From NCBI RefSeq assembly GCF_010672455.1, contig NZ_JAAHGO010000019.1, forward strand, positions 18,640 to 82,639: a DNA stretch of 64,000 nt, read 5' to 3'. Below the pieces are notes generated by a model, which made no database searches, was not told the origin of the DNA, and worked only from the letters and a program-made list of their open reading frames with translations. The DNA is from Okeania sp. SIO2C9. GTDB taxonomy: Bacteria; Cyanobacteriota; Cyanobacteriia; Cyanobacteriales; Microcoleaceae. How positions within the stretch are numbered: the stretch's first letter is position 1; every line of letters starts with the position of its first letter. Below are positions 19,422 through 29,662 of this stretch, one piece after another. Both the position numbers and the translations under genes were made by a program.

Positions 19422-20501
19422 CTAAACTGCTACTGCTTTTTTAGTAGTAGCAGCTAATTCTCCACTAGCATATTTAGCAGCAAACTCATCCAAGGTTTGA
19501 ACCTTAATTTTGCTAGCATTACCAGCAGTGCCAAATTGTTGATAGCGATCGGCACAAACCTGTTTCATGTACTTGATAGAAGGCTTCATAAAGTGACGAG
19601 GGTCAAAGTTAGAAGGATCTTTAGCAGCAGCTTCACGAATAGCAGCGGTAATGGCCAAACGGTTATCAGTATCGATGTTTACCTTACGAACACCACTCTT
19701 GATTCCTTTTTGAATTTCTTCTACAGGTACACCATAAGTTTCTGGAATTGAACCACCATATTTGTTGATCATTTCCAATAAGTCTTGAGGTACAGAAGAA
19801 GATCCATGCATAACCAGGTGAGTATTGGGTAGGCGACGGTGAATTTCTTCAATACGGCTAATAGCTAGAATTTCTCCTGTAGGTTTACGAGTAAACTTGT
19901 AAGCACCATGGCTAGTACCAATAGCAACTGCTAGAGCATCTACTTGAGTACGTTCTACAAATTCTACTGCTTCATCTGGGTCTGTCAAAAGTTGTTCGCG
20001 AGAAAGGACGCCTTCTGCACCATGACCATCTTCTTTATCGCCCATACCAGTTTCTAGAGAACCTAAGCAACCTAGTTCTCCTTCTACACTTACACCAATG
20101 GAGTGAGCAACTTTAACTACTTCAGCAGTAACATTAACGTTATAGTCGAAGCTAGCAGGAGTCTTAGCATCTGCCTCTAGAGAACCGTCCATCATCACGC
20201 TAGTGAAACCATGGCGCATAGCGGAATAGCAAGTAGAGGGTGCATTACCATGATCTTGGTGCATAGCAATGGGAATATGAGGATATGTTTCTACGGCGGC
20301 TATAATTAAGTGACGTAGAAAAATTTCACCAGCATACTTACGCGCTCCACGAGAAGCTTGGAGAATTACAGGACTGTCTGTTTCATCAGCCGCCTGCATG
20401 ATGGACTGAATTTGCTCCATGTTATTGACATTATATGCAGGAATTCCATAACCGTTTTCTGCTGCGTGGTCTAATAATAACCGCATTGGTACGATAGCCA
20501 T
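19422..20501 (-). CDS. fba: Fructose-bisphosphate aldolase, class II
   Basis: 359 residues, the usual length for the Calvin-cycle-type class II enzyme. Metal ligands and active-site blocks are visible: [10 protein letters not shown] (about 82-91), [53 protein letters not shown] and [14 protein letters not shown]. It catalyses reversible cleavage of fructose-1,6-bisphosphate, and in cyanobacteria also sedoheptulose bisphosphate formation, in the cytoplasm. TACAAGGA-like bases (AGGACAAGGT) lie before the ATG. The gene stands alone with its own terminator. GC content and codon use look like core genome rather than the repeat-rich surroundings. Confidence 0.96.
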   Translation of the reverse strand: MAIVPMRLLLDHAAENGYGIPAYNVNNMEQIQSIMQAADETDSPVILQASRGARKYAGEIFLRHLIIAAVETYPHIPIAMHQDHGNAPSTCYSAMRHGFTSVMMDGSLEADAKTPASFDYNVNVTAEVVKVAHSIGVSVEGELGCLGSLETGMGDKEDGHGAEGVLSREQLLTDPDEAVEFVERTQVDALAVAIGTSHGAYKFTRKPTGEILAISRIEEIHRRLPNTHLVMHGSSSVPQDLLEMINKYGGSIPETYGVPVEEIQKGIKSGVRKVNIDTDNRLAITAAIREAAAKDPSNFDPRHFMKPSIKYMKQVCADRYQQFGTAGNASKIKVQTLDEFAAKYASGELAATTKKAVAV

Positions 20502-20759
20502 ACCTTGTCCTCCTATATTTTTTGTTATTAGCTGATCGGTAAATTTGATTTACTTAAGCTTAAATCTTACGACAATATTAAGACAAATTGAAGATTCTGT
20601 CTATTAATACTAATTTTTTAGATATAAAAATTAGTATGGTAAATCATACCTACCGCTTTAAAGAAGTCAGTAGTCGGTAGTCAGTAGTCAGTAGTCAGTG
20701 GCTAGTAGGGGCGTTAACGATAGTTATGGGCAAGCTTTCGGCTGTTCGCCCGTACAGAA

Positions 20760-20836
20760 GTTATTTTTGTAACGGAGATTTGAGCTTCGCTCCAAAAATA
20801 TTTCGCCTTAAAAGGCGGGGTTGTGCGACCCAATTA
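20760..20836 (+). repeat. Dispersed repeat R2, split by MITE copy B
   Basis: GTTATTTTTGTAACGG, TTTGAGC, CTCCAAAAATATTTCGCC, AAAAGGCGGGG and ACCCAATTA. The right end (ATTTTGATAAA) lies beyond the MITE at 21113. Other copies are at 50495-50580 (intact) and 35994-36060 (inverted). A heptamer tract (GTAGTCA) lies just upstream at 20663-20700. Confidence 0.75.
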
Positions 20837-21108
20837 GGGTTTGCTGAAAAAGTCTTATGGGTGAGGGTAGGAGAGAACCCACCCCGAACCCCTACCCCTC
20901 CCTGGAGGGGTAGGACCGAGACAGGAGAAATGGCTTGGGAGCGAGGAGGTAGGAGCTAAGTTTTGTAAGAATGATTTTTCTGCCCAACTCTTACCTAAAA
21001 TACGCTCCATCCATGAGCGTGAAGAGCTGATTCCCAGGCACTGCAATTCGACCCCAAAAAGGTTAAAGTCTTTATATGTCAATGCTTTTAGATTTAATCA
21101 GCAAGCCC
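20837..21108 (+). mobile_element. MITE family 1, copy B (272 bp)
   Basis: Terminal inverted repeats GGGTTTGCTGA and TCAGCAAGCCC with CAATTA on both sides (20831-20836 and 21109-21114). The flanks rejoin to GACCCAATTATTTTGATAAA, which is exactly the uninterrupted R2 sequence seen at 50562-50580. The insertion and its 6-bp target duplication are therefore supported within the window. No open frame inside. Confidence 0.88.
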
Positions 21109-21194
21109 CAATTATTTTGATAAATATAAAGCCCGAAATTTTATAGAGCAGTGGTGAAGCTCTAAATTAATTATTTTTAAGATTTTTATCTTAG

Positions 21195-21266
<72 letters not shown>

Positions 21267-22000
21267 CTATTAATTTTGTTTTATATCACACTTCCACTAA
21301 CTATAGCATAGTCATAATTAATATTGCAATAGCTTTCTGAAAAAAATTTTAGATGTTGTGAAACCTGTATGGACAATTTGGTTCTTTTCTATAATATTAT
21401 TAAGTTCATAGCTAAGGGACAAATCAACAAAGCTCACTAACTATTAAATATAGCAGTTTGCGGTGGTATATTTACAAATTGCAGGAACTGCCCAATAGCT
21501 AAAATTATTATATTGTCTATCGGCTTTTTATTCTCCCTATTGCCTGCAGGGCTAATTCTTTGTCGTCAGAGAATATTTACAACCCTATATTTTTTTTGAG
21601 CTCCTGTGCTTCCCACACTCCCCACAGTTGCTACATTTGCCACACCTCCTACACTCCTCACACTCCCTACCCCCTCCTCCTTTTTTCTAAGCGTGACAAT
21701 AAATTGACCCTGGCTATTGCCTGTTGCTTGCACACAGCGCTATATGTACAGTTTCTCAAGTTACTGAAGTACAGTTATTTTTCTTCTTTTCTATTTCCTA
21801 CTCTCTGCTCCCTGCTCCCATGCAACAAACGAATTTTGTACCTCATCAGCATGGGAATTGCTATATGATAGTTATAAATATTTAAGAATATTGATTAGTA
21901 AACCCTTCTCATAGTCAGGAGATCATTTTAGTTATCAGTTATCAGTTGTAAAATCATTACTTGTTTACGACTAGCAGATATGATATATAATATGCAAGTA
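21267..22000. other. Intergenic, low-complexity
   Basis: 734 bases between tRNA-Lys and the epimerase gene. It contains a CA/CT-rich tract (about 21600-21690, CACACTCC-like units) and AT-rich stretches. An open frame across it on the plus strand is low-complexity and not accepted as a gene. Confidence 0.5.
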
Positions 22001-22873
22001 TTACAAAAATGTTGCAGTGAGCCTAACGAGCATTTCACAGGAAGACCCAGGCTCTAAATCAATCAAGCGATAACCTGTATTTAGAGAATTTGGAGGAGCT
22101 GTCCATGGTTCTAAACAATAGAATTCTTCATTTTTAACTATCCAGAAAGCCATAGTTGAATAAGAAGATGTATAACTCAGAATAATCTTGAGGCCACGAC
22201 TTCGATCATAGACGGTAGTGGCCAAGCCTGTTAATTTTTCAAATATTGCATTCACTTCATCTTGATTAAGGTCAAATTTACCATTATTATCGTGGACGAT
22301 TCCTGTTTTTGGTTCCACATATTGCATTGAAGGGATATCAAAGTGAAGCTGATACTTGTTTGGAGCAAAGAAATAAGGATGTAGTCCTGTCGAAAATGGC
22401 ATCCTTTGTGTATTACTCAAATTGGTGTAAACTTGGAATATTTCTAGAGAATTACCTTTGACTTGATAAGTAAAAGTTAATTTAAAATCGAAGGGATAAA
22501 AAGTTTTTGTGAATTTATTACTAGTTAAAACTAGAGTTATTGAAGCTCGGTCTTGAGTAGACTTTTCTATGACTTCCCAAGGTAGTTCTCGTGCAAATCC
22601 ATGTTGTTTGAGAGAGTAACTATTTCCATTATATTCGTATATATTATTCGGCAAGTTGCCACAAATGGGAAACAGGATAGGTATACCACCTCTTACTATT
22701 AATTCTGGATTTTCCAACCTTTTGGAATCAAAGTAAAGTAGCTCCTGATTATTAATACACCAACTTGTAATTATTCCTCCTCTCTCTGGAACGACATTTA
22801 TACTAGAATTAAATCCTAAATCAGAGAGGGTATAAGTCTTGTATTGTTTTTGTTGAAGTGCGATGGCAAACAC
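22001..22873 (-). CDS. Aldose 1-epimerase family protein
   Basis: 290 residues of galactose-mutarotase-like fold. VPERGGIITSW (about 27-37), GGIPILFPICGNLPNN (62-77), LKQHGFARELPWEV, STGLHPYF and FYCLEPWTAPPNSLN are the typical blocks. They include the HGFAR and HPYF histidines and a Glu in LEPW as the likely acid/base. These enzymes interconvert alpha and beta anomers of hexoses or hexose-6-phosphates. The exact substrate cannot be told. It is monocistronic, convergent with nothing, and its upstream 278 bases contain no recognised element. Confidence 0.85.
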   Translation of the reverse strand: MFAIALQQKQYKTYTLSDLGFNSSINVVPERGGIITSWCINNQELLYFDSKRLENPELIVRGGIPILFPICGNLPNNIYEYNGNSYSLKQHGFARELPWEVIEKSTQDRASITLVLTSNKFTKTFYPFDFKLTFTYQVKGNSLEIFQVYTNLSNTQRMPFSTGLHPYFFAPNKYQLHFDIPSMQYVEPKTGIVHDNNGKFDLNQDEVNAIFEKLTGLATTVYDRSRGLKIILSYTSSYSTMAFWIVKNEEFYCLEPWTAPPNSLNTGYRLIDLEPGSSCEMLVRLTATFL

Positions 22874-23151
22874 AGTTTTTAATTCAGGAATTGATTATTT
22901 AATATTGGGCATTGGGTAATGATAACTAGAAATAAAAATCAACTTTTTTGGTAATTTGCCCAATAATTATTTAGACCTCTAGTTTTTATATGATTACAGT
23001 ATAGTAATTTCCGATCAACCATCAATTTTTTTTAGATAGTATTTTCATTTTGTACTTTATTCTACGTCATTCGATACCTCATATTTTTAGAATCATTGAA
23101 TATAAAAAACAGAGTATTTAGCCATAGTTATTAATGTTTGTATGATTTTAA

Positions 23152-24915
23152 TTAAATTCTTAAACGAGGTAATTCAATAAAAGGTTCCTTGATAAAAGGT
23201 TCTTTTATCAAAGGTTCTCTTTCTTCTTTAGCGGTTGCTTCAGGATTTAATATTGGTGGTAAAGAAAAGCTATTCTGACTATCTAAACCAGCTTCTCCTA
23301 CAGACAAATTCTGAGAGTCATCTGTGGAATTTTGCTCATTTTCTATACTTCTAGGTGTAGGTGGCAACTCAGGTAAAGTTGGAGTTGATAAAATATTAGA
23401 GTTCGATCTACTTGGACTAGAGTCACTACCAGCAAACTTTGCAGAAGAATTGATCTTATCTATCTTGAGAGGGGTTCTCATAGGTTGATGGAAAACACTA
23501 GAAATTTGAGCAATGTGACTGAGAATTTCCTCTCCTTTTTTACCTGTAACAACCTGAGGTTGGTATTTACTAACCACTATCGGCAAAAACTCAATCTTCA
23601 TTTTGCCTGGTTTTAAAGACACTTTCAAGATTGCTGTCTCATAATCACTCTCTTGATTAGAAGTATCTCCAGAAATCAAATTACCCAAAGAGTATATAAT
23701 AGGTTGCCCCTTATAAATTTCTGCCCCCTGCAATACCTTAGGATGATGTCCTACAACTAAATCAGCACCTTGATCGATTGTTGACCTAGCTATATCCATC
23801 TGCCAGTCTCCAGGATATTCTGATAATTTTACCCCCCAGTGATAGTTAACAATAATCCAGTCTACCTGCTTTCTCAGAATTTGAATATCTGTAGCTATCT
23901 GATCTTTATTACGACTGTTAACTCCTACTATTCCAGTATTTGGTTGAATATCTGTATCATCATAGCTCAAGTAGGCAATCTTTTGGCCTTTAACCTTAAA
24001 AATCTTGGGTTTTCTGGCCTCATCTTTTGTTTTACCTGCTCCTACAGAGTGAATATTTGCCTGCTTTAGAATATCTATTGTTTCAACTAAGCTTTGTTGG
24101 TTATTGACCTTATTCTGTTCATTGGCCAAATTAACTAGATCCACTCCTCCAGAAGTCAAGACATTGACATAGTTAGAATCTACTGCTAGCTTATTCTGAC
24201 TGTTTGTACTATTGATAGTAGAACTAGTCAGAGGATTTTCCAGATTAATCATTGCCAGATCGGCTTTTCTATACTCATCCATTTTGGCAAAAGGTAACTT
24301 ATAATCCCCTTTTACTACATCAGAAACTGGATGAGATAAATTGACATCTCCACCAAACATTAAAGTAACCGTAGGGTCATTTGGGTTTGTCAGCTTTATA
24401 TCATTAATCACTCGTACTTTTCCAGCAGCAGTTTCCAGCGATGAAACTGAATTTTGCACTAGTACTTCATAATAACTTACCCAACAACCCAAGATAAAGG
24501 TAGCCACCACTGAACCTATTAATATGAACGAGCGGAATATTTTAAATTTGAAATTATTACTTTTGGTGGGAATATTAGATTGATTATTTAATGTTCTTTT
24601 TGGTGTGATTCTAACAGATTGTTTCCAGAGGATATCGGGTGAACCCCTAAAACGTCCTATTATGTTTACTCTTTCTAGCAAAGGAGAATTCAGTTGATAA
24701 AGTTGGTGACAAATAAACTTGATTAATCTATCTGTTGGAGGTTCCTGCTGAAACTCTACTAAAACTTGTAAATATCCAGTGGTTTCTTTCGCTACACGAG
24801 CCGATATTCCTTGAGGTTTTAATTCTTTATTTATCCAGGAGCTAATCGCCTTAAAATCACCGGAACGTGCTAATTCCAAAAGAGATGGTGGAGTTAAAGT
24901 AGGTGTGTAAGTCAT
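23152..24915 (-). CDS. CapA family protein (poly-gamma-glutamate/capsule synthesis type), membrane-anchored
   Basis: 587 residues. A 120-residue cytosolic N-terminus of DUF-like type is followed by one membrane helix (about 125-148), so the rest is probably extracytoplasmic. The CapA/PgsA metallophosphatase-like core spans about 180-470: LMFGGDVNLSHP, MINLENPLTSS, VDLVNLANEQN, WIIVNYHWGVKLSEYP, GADLVVGHHPKVLQGAEIY and IYSLGNLISG. The last 100 residues are low-complexity Pro/Ser/Glu with an EPFIKEPFI repeat. Bacillus homologues act in poly-gamma-glutamate export or anchoring. In cyanobacteria the role is unclear. No other cap genes are nearby. Confidence 0.88.
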   Translation of the reverse strand: MTYTPTLTPPSLLELARSGDFKAISSWINKELKPQGISARVAKETTGYLQVLVEFQQEPPTDRLIKFICHQLYQLNSPLLERVNIIGRFRGSPDILWKQSVRITPKRTLNNQSNIPTKSNNFKFKIFRSFILIGSVVATFILGCWVSYYEVLVQNSVSSLETAAGKVRVINDIKLTNPNDPTVTLMFGGDVNLSHPVSDVVKGDYKLPFAKMDEYRKADLAMINLENPLTSSTINSTNSQNKLAVDSNYVNVLTSGGVDLVNLANEQNKVNNQQSLVETIDILKQANIHSVGAGKTKDEARKPKIFKVKGQKIAYLSYDDTDIQPNTGIVGVNSRNKDQIATDIQILRKQVDWIIVNYHWGVKLSEYPGDWQMDIARSTIDQGADLVVGHHPKVLQGAEIYKGQPIIYSLGNLISGDTSNQESDYETAILKVSLKPGKMKIEFLPIVVSKYQPQVVTGKKGEEILSHIAQISSVFHQPMRTPLKIDKINSSAKFAGSDSSPSRSNSNILSTPTLPELPPTPRSIENEQNSTDDSQNLSVGEAGLDSQNSFSLPPILNPEATAKEEREPLIKEPFIKEPFIELPRLRI

Positions 24916-25224
24916 ATCTTAACCTAATAGTTAAAGCTTTCAGATAGTGGGTACAAAAGTTTGAATAAATCAACAATACTATATCTTGTCTAAACAAGTA
25001 TGTCATGCTGACTCTTCTCATAAGTTTTGTCTCAGTCTTTATCAGTAAAATTGATATACGTTCAACAACAATTTTAATATTTATGACAAAAATTATCTGT
25101 AGTTTAGTATGGAAGTCAAAAAAAAATATTTAAAGAATTAAATCAGGAAGATACTTAAAGATATAAATAGTATAGGTAGTCCTAAATATGTAAGGATAGA
25201 AGGAAAATATCCAAAATATAGTAT
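24916..25224. other. Intergenic, upstream of CapA
   Basis: AT-rich, no gene or recognised repeat. The leftward capA promoter should be here. Confidence 0.4.
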
Positions 25225-25460
25225 GTTGTTCTGATGTCAATAATATTACATCTTGCCCCAACTGTACCTCAAACCAGATTGTCAAGAACGGTAAAATTCA
25301 CGGTTGGCAAGCAAAACTTTAGATGCCGAGACTTTGGCTGATAATTTGTCCAAAATCCCCAAGGAGGAGATGACTAACCAAGAAATTAGAAATTAAAGAG
25401 TTGATTAATAAACTCTTGCAAGAATTGCTACCCTTAGCTACTTATTCAGAAAAATCATCG
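25225..25460 (+). pseudogene. IS1-family transposase remnant (N-terminal zinc ribbon)
   Basis: TSCPNCTSNQIVKNGKIHGW followed, after a frame slip, by CRDFG, two stops, and FVQNP, then KELINKLLQELLPLA. This is the N-terminal CxxC...CxxC ribbon and helix-turn-helix start of IS1-type transposases, decayed by stops and frameshifts. Similarity ends where the tnpB remnant begins. Confidence 0.65.
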
Positions 25461-26633
25461 ATTTTATGCTGAAATTGATCGACTTTGTTTCTTATCTAAA
25501 AATCTCTTAAACTCATGCTAATTATTTAGTTCGTCAGTCTTGGATATTTGAAAAGACAAATCTATCTTACTATGACCTACAAAAAACACTCTCTACTCAA
25601 GCAGACTATCAAGCAATTCCAGCTAAAGTCTCTCAACAAATCTTGATTATAATAGATAGAAACACCGAAAAGCTTTTTAGCAGCCAACGATGTTTATAAA
25701 CACCAAGCCATCAAAGTTTAAATCTTGTCCTCGTCTTCGGTGGATATAAAAATAAAGTAACGGGAAAAAATGTTCTAGTTTATAGGACACAAGCTATCAG
25801 GAAGAGGCCGCTTAAGCTGGGAATAATTCATCCAAGTCAAACTGGGATTTATCTCAAAACATTAGTACCTACTTCACAAATTAAACAAGTTCGTCTTGTC
25901 CCTAGACTTAATCATTATGTAATTGAGGTCATTTATGAAGAAATCCGAAAAACAATACGAGCTAGAGAAAAATCGTTGCGCCAATATTGATATTAAGATT
26001 AAACAATTTAGCTACATTAATTTTTAATAAGCGCCGGAATTAAACTCAAGAGTTATCAATGGCAGACCGTTAAAATCGATAAATCAATACTATAATAAAG
26101 TTAAAAGCTTCCGACAATCTCAACTCCAGGAAAATCAATTAAGTAAGAGGCTGAAAAAACTTATGTTAAAAAGAGAATTTAAAATCAACGATTACCTTGC
26201 GTATTGCATCTGGTTTGATTATTGATACTCTAATTAATCAGAAAATAGGAACATTTATAATAGGGCACAATGAAAACTGGAAGCAGAAGATAAAATTAGG
26301 GAAAAGAAACATTTCATATTTTGTTTTCCTCCCCTATAACAGGTTAATATAAATGTTATCTTATAAAGCCAAGATGGTAGGGTATAGATGTAATTATTAC
26401 AGAAGAATCTTACACCTCAAAAGCGAGTTTTATAGATAATGATTTGATTCCTGTGTACAAGTTCAGGAAAAAGAGTCAAGCTATGCATCGCCGCCAAAGG
26501 GGGTTTCCCACATGAGCAACTGCATCAAGACAAAGAGGAATGCAATCGTACCGCAAGCATTGGATTAATTAATGCTGATATTAATGCTTCTATAAACATA
26601 ATGAAAAAAGCGGCGTTGCACAGTGACAAATGA
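25430..26633 (+). pseudogene. Decayed IS200/IS605-family tnpB
   Basis: Fragments in changing frames keep the order of a TnpB: FYAEIDRLCFLSKNLLN, ANYLVRQSWIFEKTNLSYYD, YQAIPAKVSQQ, LGIIHPSQTGIYLK, NHYVIEVIYEE, VINGRPLKSINQYYNK, IGHNENWKQKIKLGK, TEESYTSKASFIDNDLIP and a final GLINADINASINIMKKA. At least six stops or frameshifts. It belongs to the same TnpB subgroup as the element at 43165-44606. It directly abuts the IS1 remnant, so one element inserted beside or into the other before decay. Confidence 0.75.
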
Positions 26634-26807
26634 TTTTAGATTTTTGATGGAATTGGATTTTGGATTAGTCAATTACTAGTAATGATTAATATTAGGTTTT
26701 TTTTAGTCAAAGTATAAACTAATTTTTGGCAATATCATTCCATAATGTGCAACTCCTAAAAAGCAGCTCCCTTTTGTATTTTGCTATTGGGATAGAGAAG
26801 TCAGTGC

Positions 26808-26934
26808 GCCCTTGCGAGTCCCCCGACAGTCACGCAACTGGCGTGGTGTTGTAGTGCCTCCTTTCCTAGGTCATGCTGCGCAAACGGAGGAGCTACACTA
26901 ATACGAGCGTCAGGGTAACACCTGAGCTCCGTTT
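26808..26934. repeat. Cluster of nested small dispersed repeats
   Basis: GC-rich island in AT-rich DNA. GCGCCCTTGCGAGT...CAGTCACGC resembles the 51-bp insert in tnpB (30142-30193). It is followed by GCCTCC...GGAGGAGCT, a split copy of the palindromic repeat seen at 29943-29968. That copy is interrupted by the 21-bp repeat at 26864-26884. Confidence 0.65.
26864..26884 (-). repeat. 21-bp small dispersed repeat, copy 1
   Basis: Minus-strand reading TTTGCGCAGCATGAC then CTAGGA. Identical to copies at 29780-29800 and 38570-38590, and 4 bases different from 52967-52987. Here it sits inside another small palindromic repeat. Confidence 0.9.
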
Positions 26935-27636
26935 TACTATATATAGATATAGCTTCAATTTATAAATTATAGTTTTGATGATTTGGCAATTATGCCTGAT
27001 AAAATTTTAAGTTTTATAGTAGCCCATGAATTTAAGTTTATTTATTTTTAAGATTATGAACAAATCAGCAATTAGTGATTATATGGACAATAATGACCAT
27101 CAGTCATGTAAATCTTACCATGTTGTCCTCATCTTGTAAAATATGACTAGTAAAAAAAATTAAAAAATTATCTCAAGTTAATTGAGTTAATCAACTAAAA
27201 GCTCTAATAAGACTAAAATAGAAGTAGGTAGTTTTACTTTCATTATCAATTACTGTTGTATAGTAGAATTAAAAATAATGAAAATCAAGAGTAAATATTC
27301 TTAAATTGCATATCAGGGGAACAAATTGTTCTAAAAACTGATATTTAAGTTACAATATCTCTAGGAGTGAATGTTTAATGTAGTGTTACAAACTAACAGC
27401 ACTTCCTATTACCTTTTAATGTTGCAAGCTGAAAAATTAATTTCTCTTCTAATAATTCCTTGGTGGGAGTTATGTGTTGATGGTAGTCATGCTAGTCATA
27501 GACCTTAAATATAGTTTTGAGTGTCCACTAAACTAAAAAAACTTAGAGAAAAAATTTGTCTTTGTCAACATTTTCAGTAAATAGTCTTCTGTAAGTATAT
27601 TTGATCAAACTTATTGACTGGGAGTATATAAAGCCA
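26935..27636. other. Intergenic, AT-rich
   Basis: About 700 bases with no gene, tRNA or recognised repeat. It should include the promoter of the gene at 27637. Confidence 0.4.
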
Positions 27637-27951
27637 ATGCTACAACGCAAGATATATCAACTTTGTTGTGATGGTCGTGAAGTCTGTATTTTTTTGCGAG
27701 ATCAGCAGCGTTGGATTGAAACAGCAAAGATATTAGATATAGAGGGAGATTTAGTAACTATACGCTATGAAACAGATGAAGATGATGAAATCTGTTCTTG
27801 GGAAGAAATGGTACGTTTAGAAAGTATAGGGGCGATTACCCAAAAATTAGCATCTGTACCAAGGAATAATATAGAACCTCTAGTATCTGAAGATTGTCCA
27901 GAAGCTGAACGAATTCGCAATCACTACCCAGAATCAAATCAGCAGGAATAA
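27637..27951 (+). CDS. Small conserved cyanobacterial protein, unknown function
   Basis: 104 residues from ATG (MLQRKIYQLCCDGREVC). An upstream TTG at 27601 would extend it by 12 residues, but the conserved part begins at MLQRK. The middle is acidic and beta-rich (WIETAKILDIEGDLVTIRY, ETDEDDEICSWEEMVRLESI), suggesting a small SH3-like or Tudor-like barrel. The tail is polar. I recall close relatives as conserved hypothetical proteins across cyanobacteria, but attach no function. The gene is alone and convergent with the downstream hydrolase gene. Confidence 0.75.
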   Translation: MLQRKIYQLCCDGREVCIFLRDQQRWIETAKILDIEGDLVTIRYETDEDDEICSWEEMVRLESIGAITQKLASVPRNNIEPLVSEDCPEAERIRNHYPESNQQE

Positions 27952-28054
27952 TATTTAAGATATGATATTAATATTTCTTGAACTGGTTTCTGGTCGTTAA
28001 ATACAAAAGCATATTTATATAATGTAGCTTGATCAATTAATCATTTTATTCTAT

Positions 28055-29653
28055 TTATTCAGTAGAAGGAAAATGAAGGGACTTAAACATAGGACAGTAC
28101 CCATCAGATGTTACCCTAAATCCATATAGAGCTGAAGTAGGGTTTGAGCAACGCTGTCCTCGATAATATAAACAATTAACGCAACAATCTAACTCAGGAG
28201 AAATAAAGCGATCGCTAGTCTGATAAAGAAGTTGTCGTTGAGAAATTCCTCTCATAACCAACTCTTCTCCTTGCCAACGAACTTCCACAATACCTGTATC
28301 AGCAAAAATTGGCCAACGACTATCATTTGTAATGCTTTGAGGTAAAGAAACTATTACCTCTGTGTCCAACTCAGTTAATTCTCCCTCATAATTAGTTTCA
28401 GGTAATGTAGGTACTATAAATGTATCACCAATTGGCAGCTCTACCAAAACACCATTACCTGGAGAGTGGAGTTGATAACGGTTGCGTAACTCTTCAAGAT
28501 TAGTAAGGTCAGCTAAATAACTAGGACAGCCATGAACAAAAACTATATGTTGAGGACGCAAGTTGTGAATTAACTGTGTTGTTCCGAGTCCATCACAATG
28601 ATCGGTCAGAAGATATGTCTCAGTATGAACAAAATTCAACTCTTGTGAAATTTTTCCTGGTATTTCAGGTATTAAAACAACAAAAGAATTATCTTGATTA
28701 ATAATATATTGACTCAAATCAGTATCCAGATCCGCAATGAGAATATAAGGCTTTTCTCCAGAAGGAAATTGTCCTGGTAACTGCCTCAGCACACGCGGTT
28801 TTACCTTTTCGTCCCAAAATAAAGGTTGATGTTGAGCAAAATTTTTAACTGCTGGAGGAAATTGGGGTAATAGTTGTAGATAAAGGTCACAAACTTGGGC
28901 AACTTGTTCCTCTACCCAAATGTCCAGATCGCGACCTGTGAAATAGTGATGACTGCGCAGAAGCATTAACAATTCTTGTCCTAATCCTAAAGCAGGAGTG
29001 GGCAAAATAACCGATTTTCCAGAAGTAATAGCTTGATATATTCTTTCTGCAAGATGATTTTCTAACTGTCGGCGATGTGGATAACGAGCTGTACCATAAC
29101 TACCCTCAATTATTAATACATCTGGTTTTAATCCTCGTAAATCTCCTAGAGGTAAACCTTCAACTAAACGACTATTGGATAAAAATAAATCTCCTGTGTA
29201 TAAAAGCTTATAGGTTCGATGGTCTTCAGCAGTATAAGTCAGAAGAAAAGCTGTTGCTCCAGGTAAATGACCAGCAGGAAAAAGCTCTACAGTTAGACCA
29301 CTACAAAGTTTTATTGGTGAGTGCCAAGGCAAAGGTTGACAGAAGTCAGGGATTTCAGAAGCAGCAAATTTTGACCAATTGAGAGGTAAAAGTTTCGTTG
29401 TTGGTTCACTAGCATATATTGGTAACTGTGGAAAAGCTTGATGAAGTGCAAATAGTCCTTGAGCATGGTCTGAATGTGCGTGAGTACATAGGACAATATC
29501 TGCTGGGACTAGTTGTTGATTTTCATTAGTATTATTTAATAATGAAATATCTGCAATACCACAGTCTAATAAAATCCGGTGTGGACCTATCCGGGCGAGC
29601 AGACATATTCCATCATCTCCATGACCTACACTATAAGCTAAACATTGTAACAT
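28055..29653 (-). CDS. MBL-fold metallo-hydrolase with beta-CASP-like region
   Basis: 532 residues. The metallo-beta-lactamase motif THAHSDH (about 57-63), AGHLPGATAFLL and YTGDLFLSNSR give metal-binding His and Asp residues. The insert between about 190 and 310 (IIEGSYGTARYPHR, then VILPTPALGLGQELL) is of beta-CASP type, as in RNA-processing nucleases. The closing histidine region is VFVHGCPSYLADL. The C-terminus adds a four-Cys cluster (CCVNCLYYRGQRC...YCPMF) likely to bind zinc or Fe-S. It is probably nucleic-acid directed, but lacks enough evidence to be called RNase J or CPSF. Its ATG lies 10 bases from the end of tnpB. Confidence 0.8.
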   Translation of the reverse strand: MLQCLAYSVGHGDDGICLLARIGPHRILLDCGIADISLLNNTNENQQLVPADIVLCTHAHSDHAQGLFALHQAFPQLPIYASEPTTKLLPLNWSKFAASEIPDFCQPLPWHSPIKLCSGLTVELFPAGHLPGATAFLLTYTAEDHRTYKLLYTGDLFLSNSRLVEGLPLGDLRGLKPDVLIIEGSYGTARYPHRRQLENHLAERIYQAITSGKSVILPTPALGLGQELLMLLRSHHYFTGRDLDIWVEEQVAQVCDLYLQLLPQFPPAVKNFAQHQPLFWDEKVKPRVLRQLPGQFPSGEKPYILIADLDTDLSQYIINQDNSFVVLIPEIPGKISQELNFVHTETYLLTDHCDGLGTTQLIHNLRPQHIVFVHGCPSYLADLTNLEELRNRYQLHSPGNGVLVELPIGDTFIVPTLPETNYEGELTELDTEVIVSLPQSITNDSRWPIFADTGIVEVRWQGEELVMRGISQRQLLYQTSDRFISPELDCCVNCLYYRGQRCSNPTSALYGFRVTSDGYCPMFKSLHFPSTE

Positions 29654-29662
29654 ACTCCCACA

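Noticed and set aside
21560-21868. Plus-strand open frame rich in Ser, His, Pro and Thr
   Set aside because: It comes from a CA/CT-rich tract and has no coding character.
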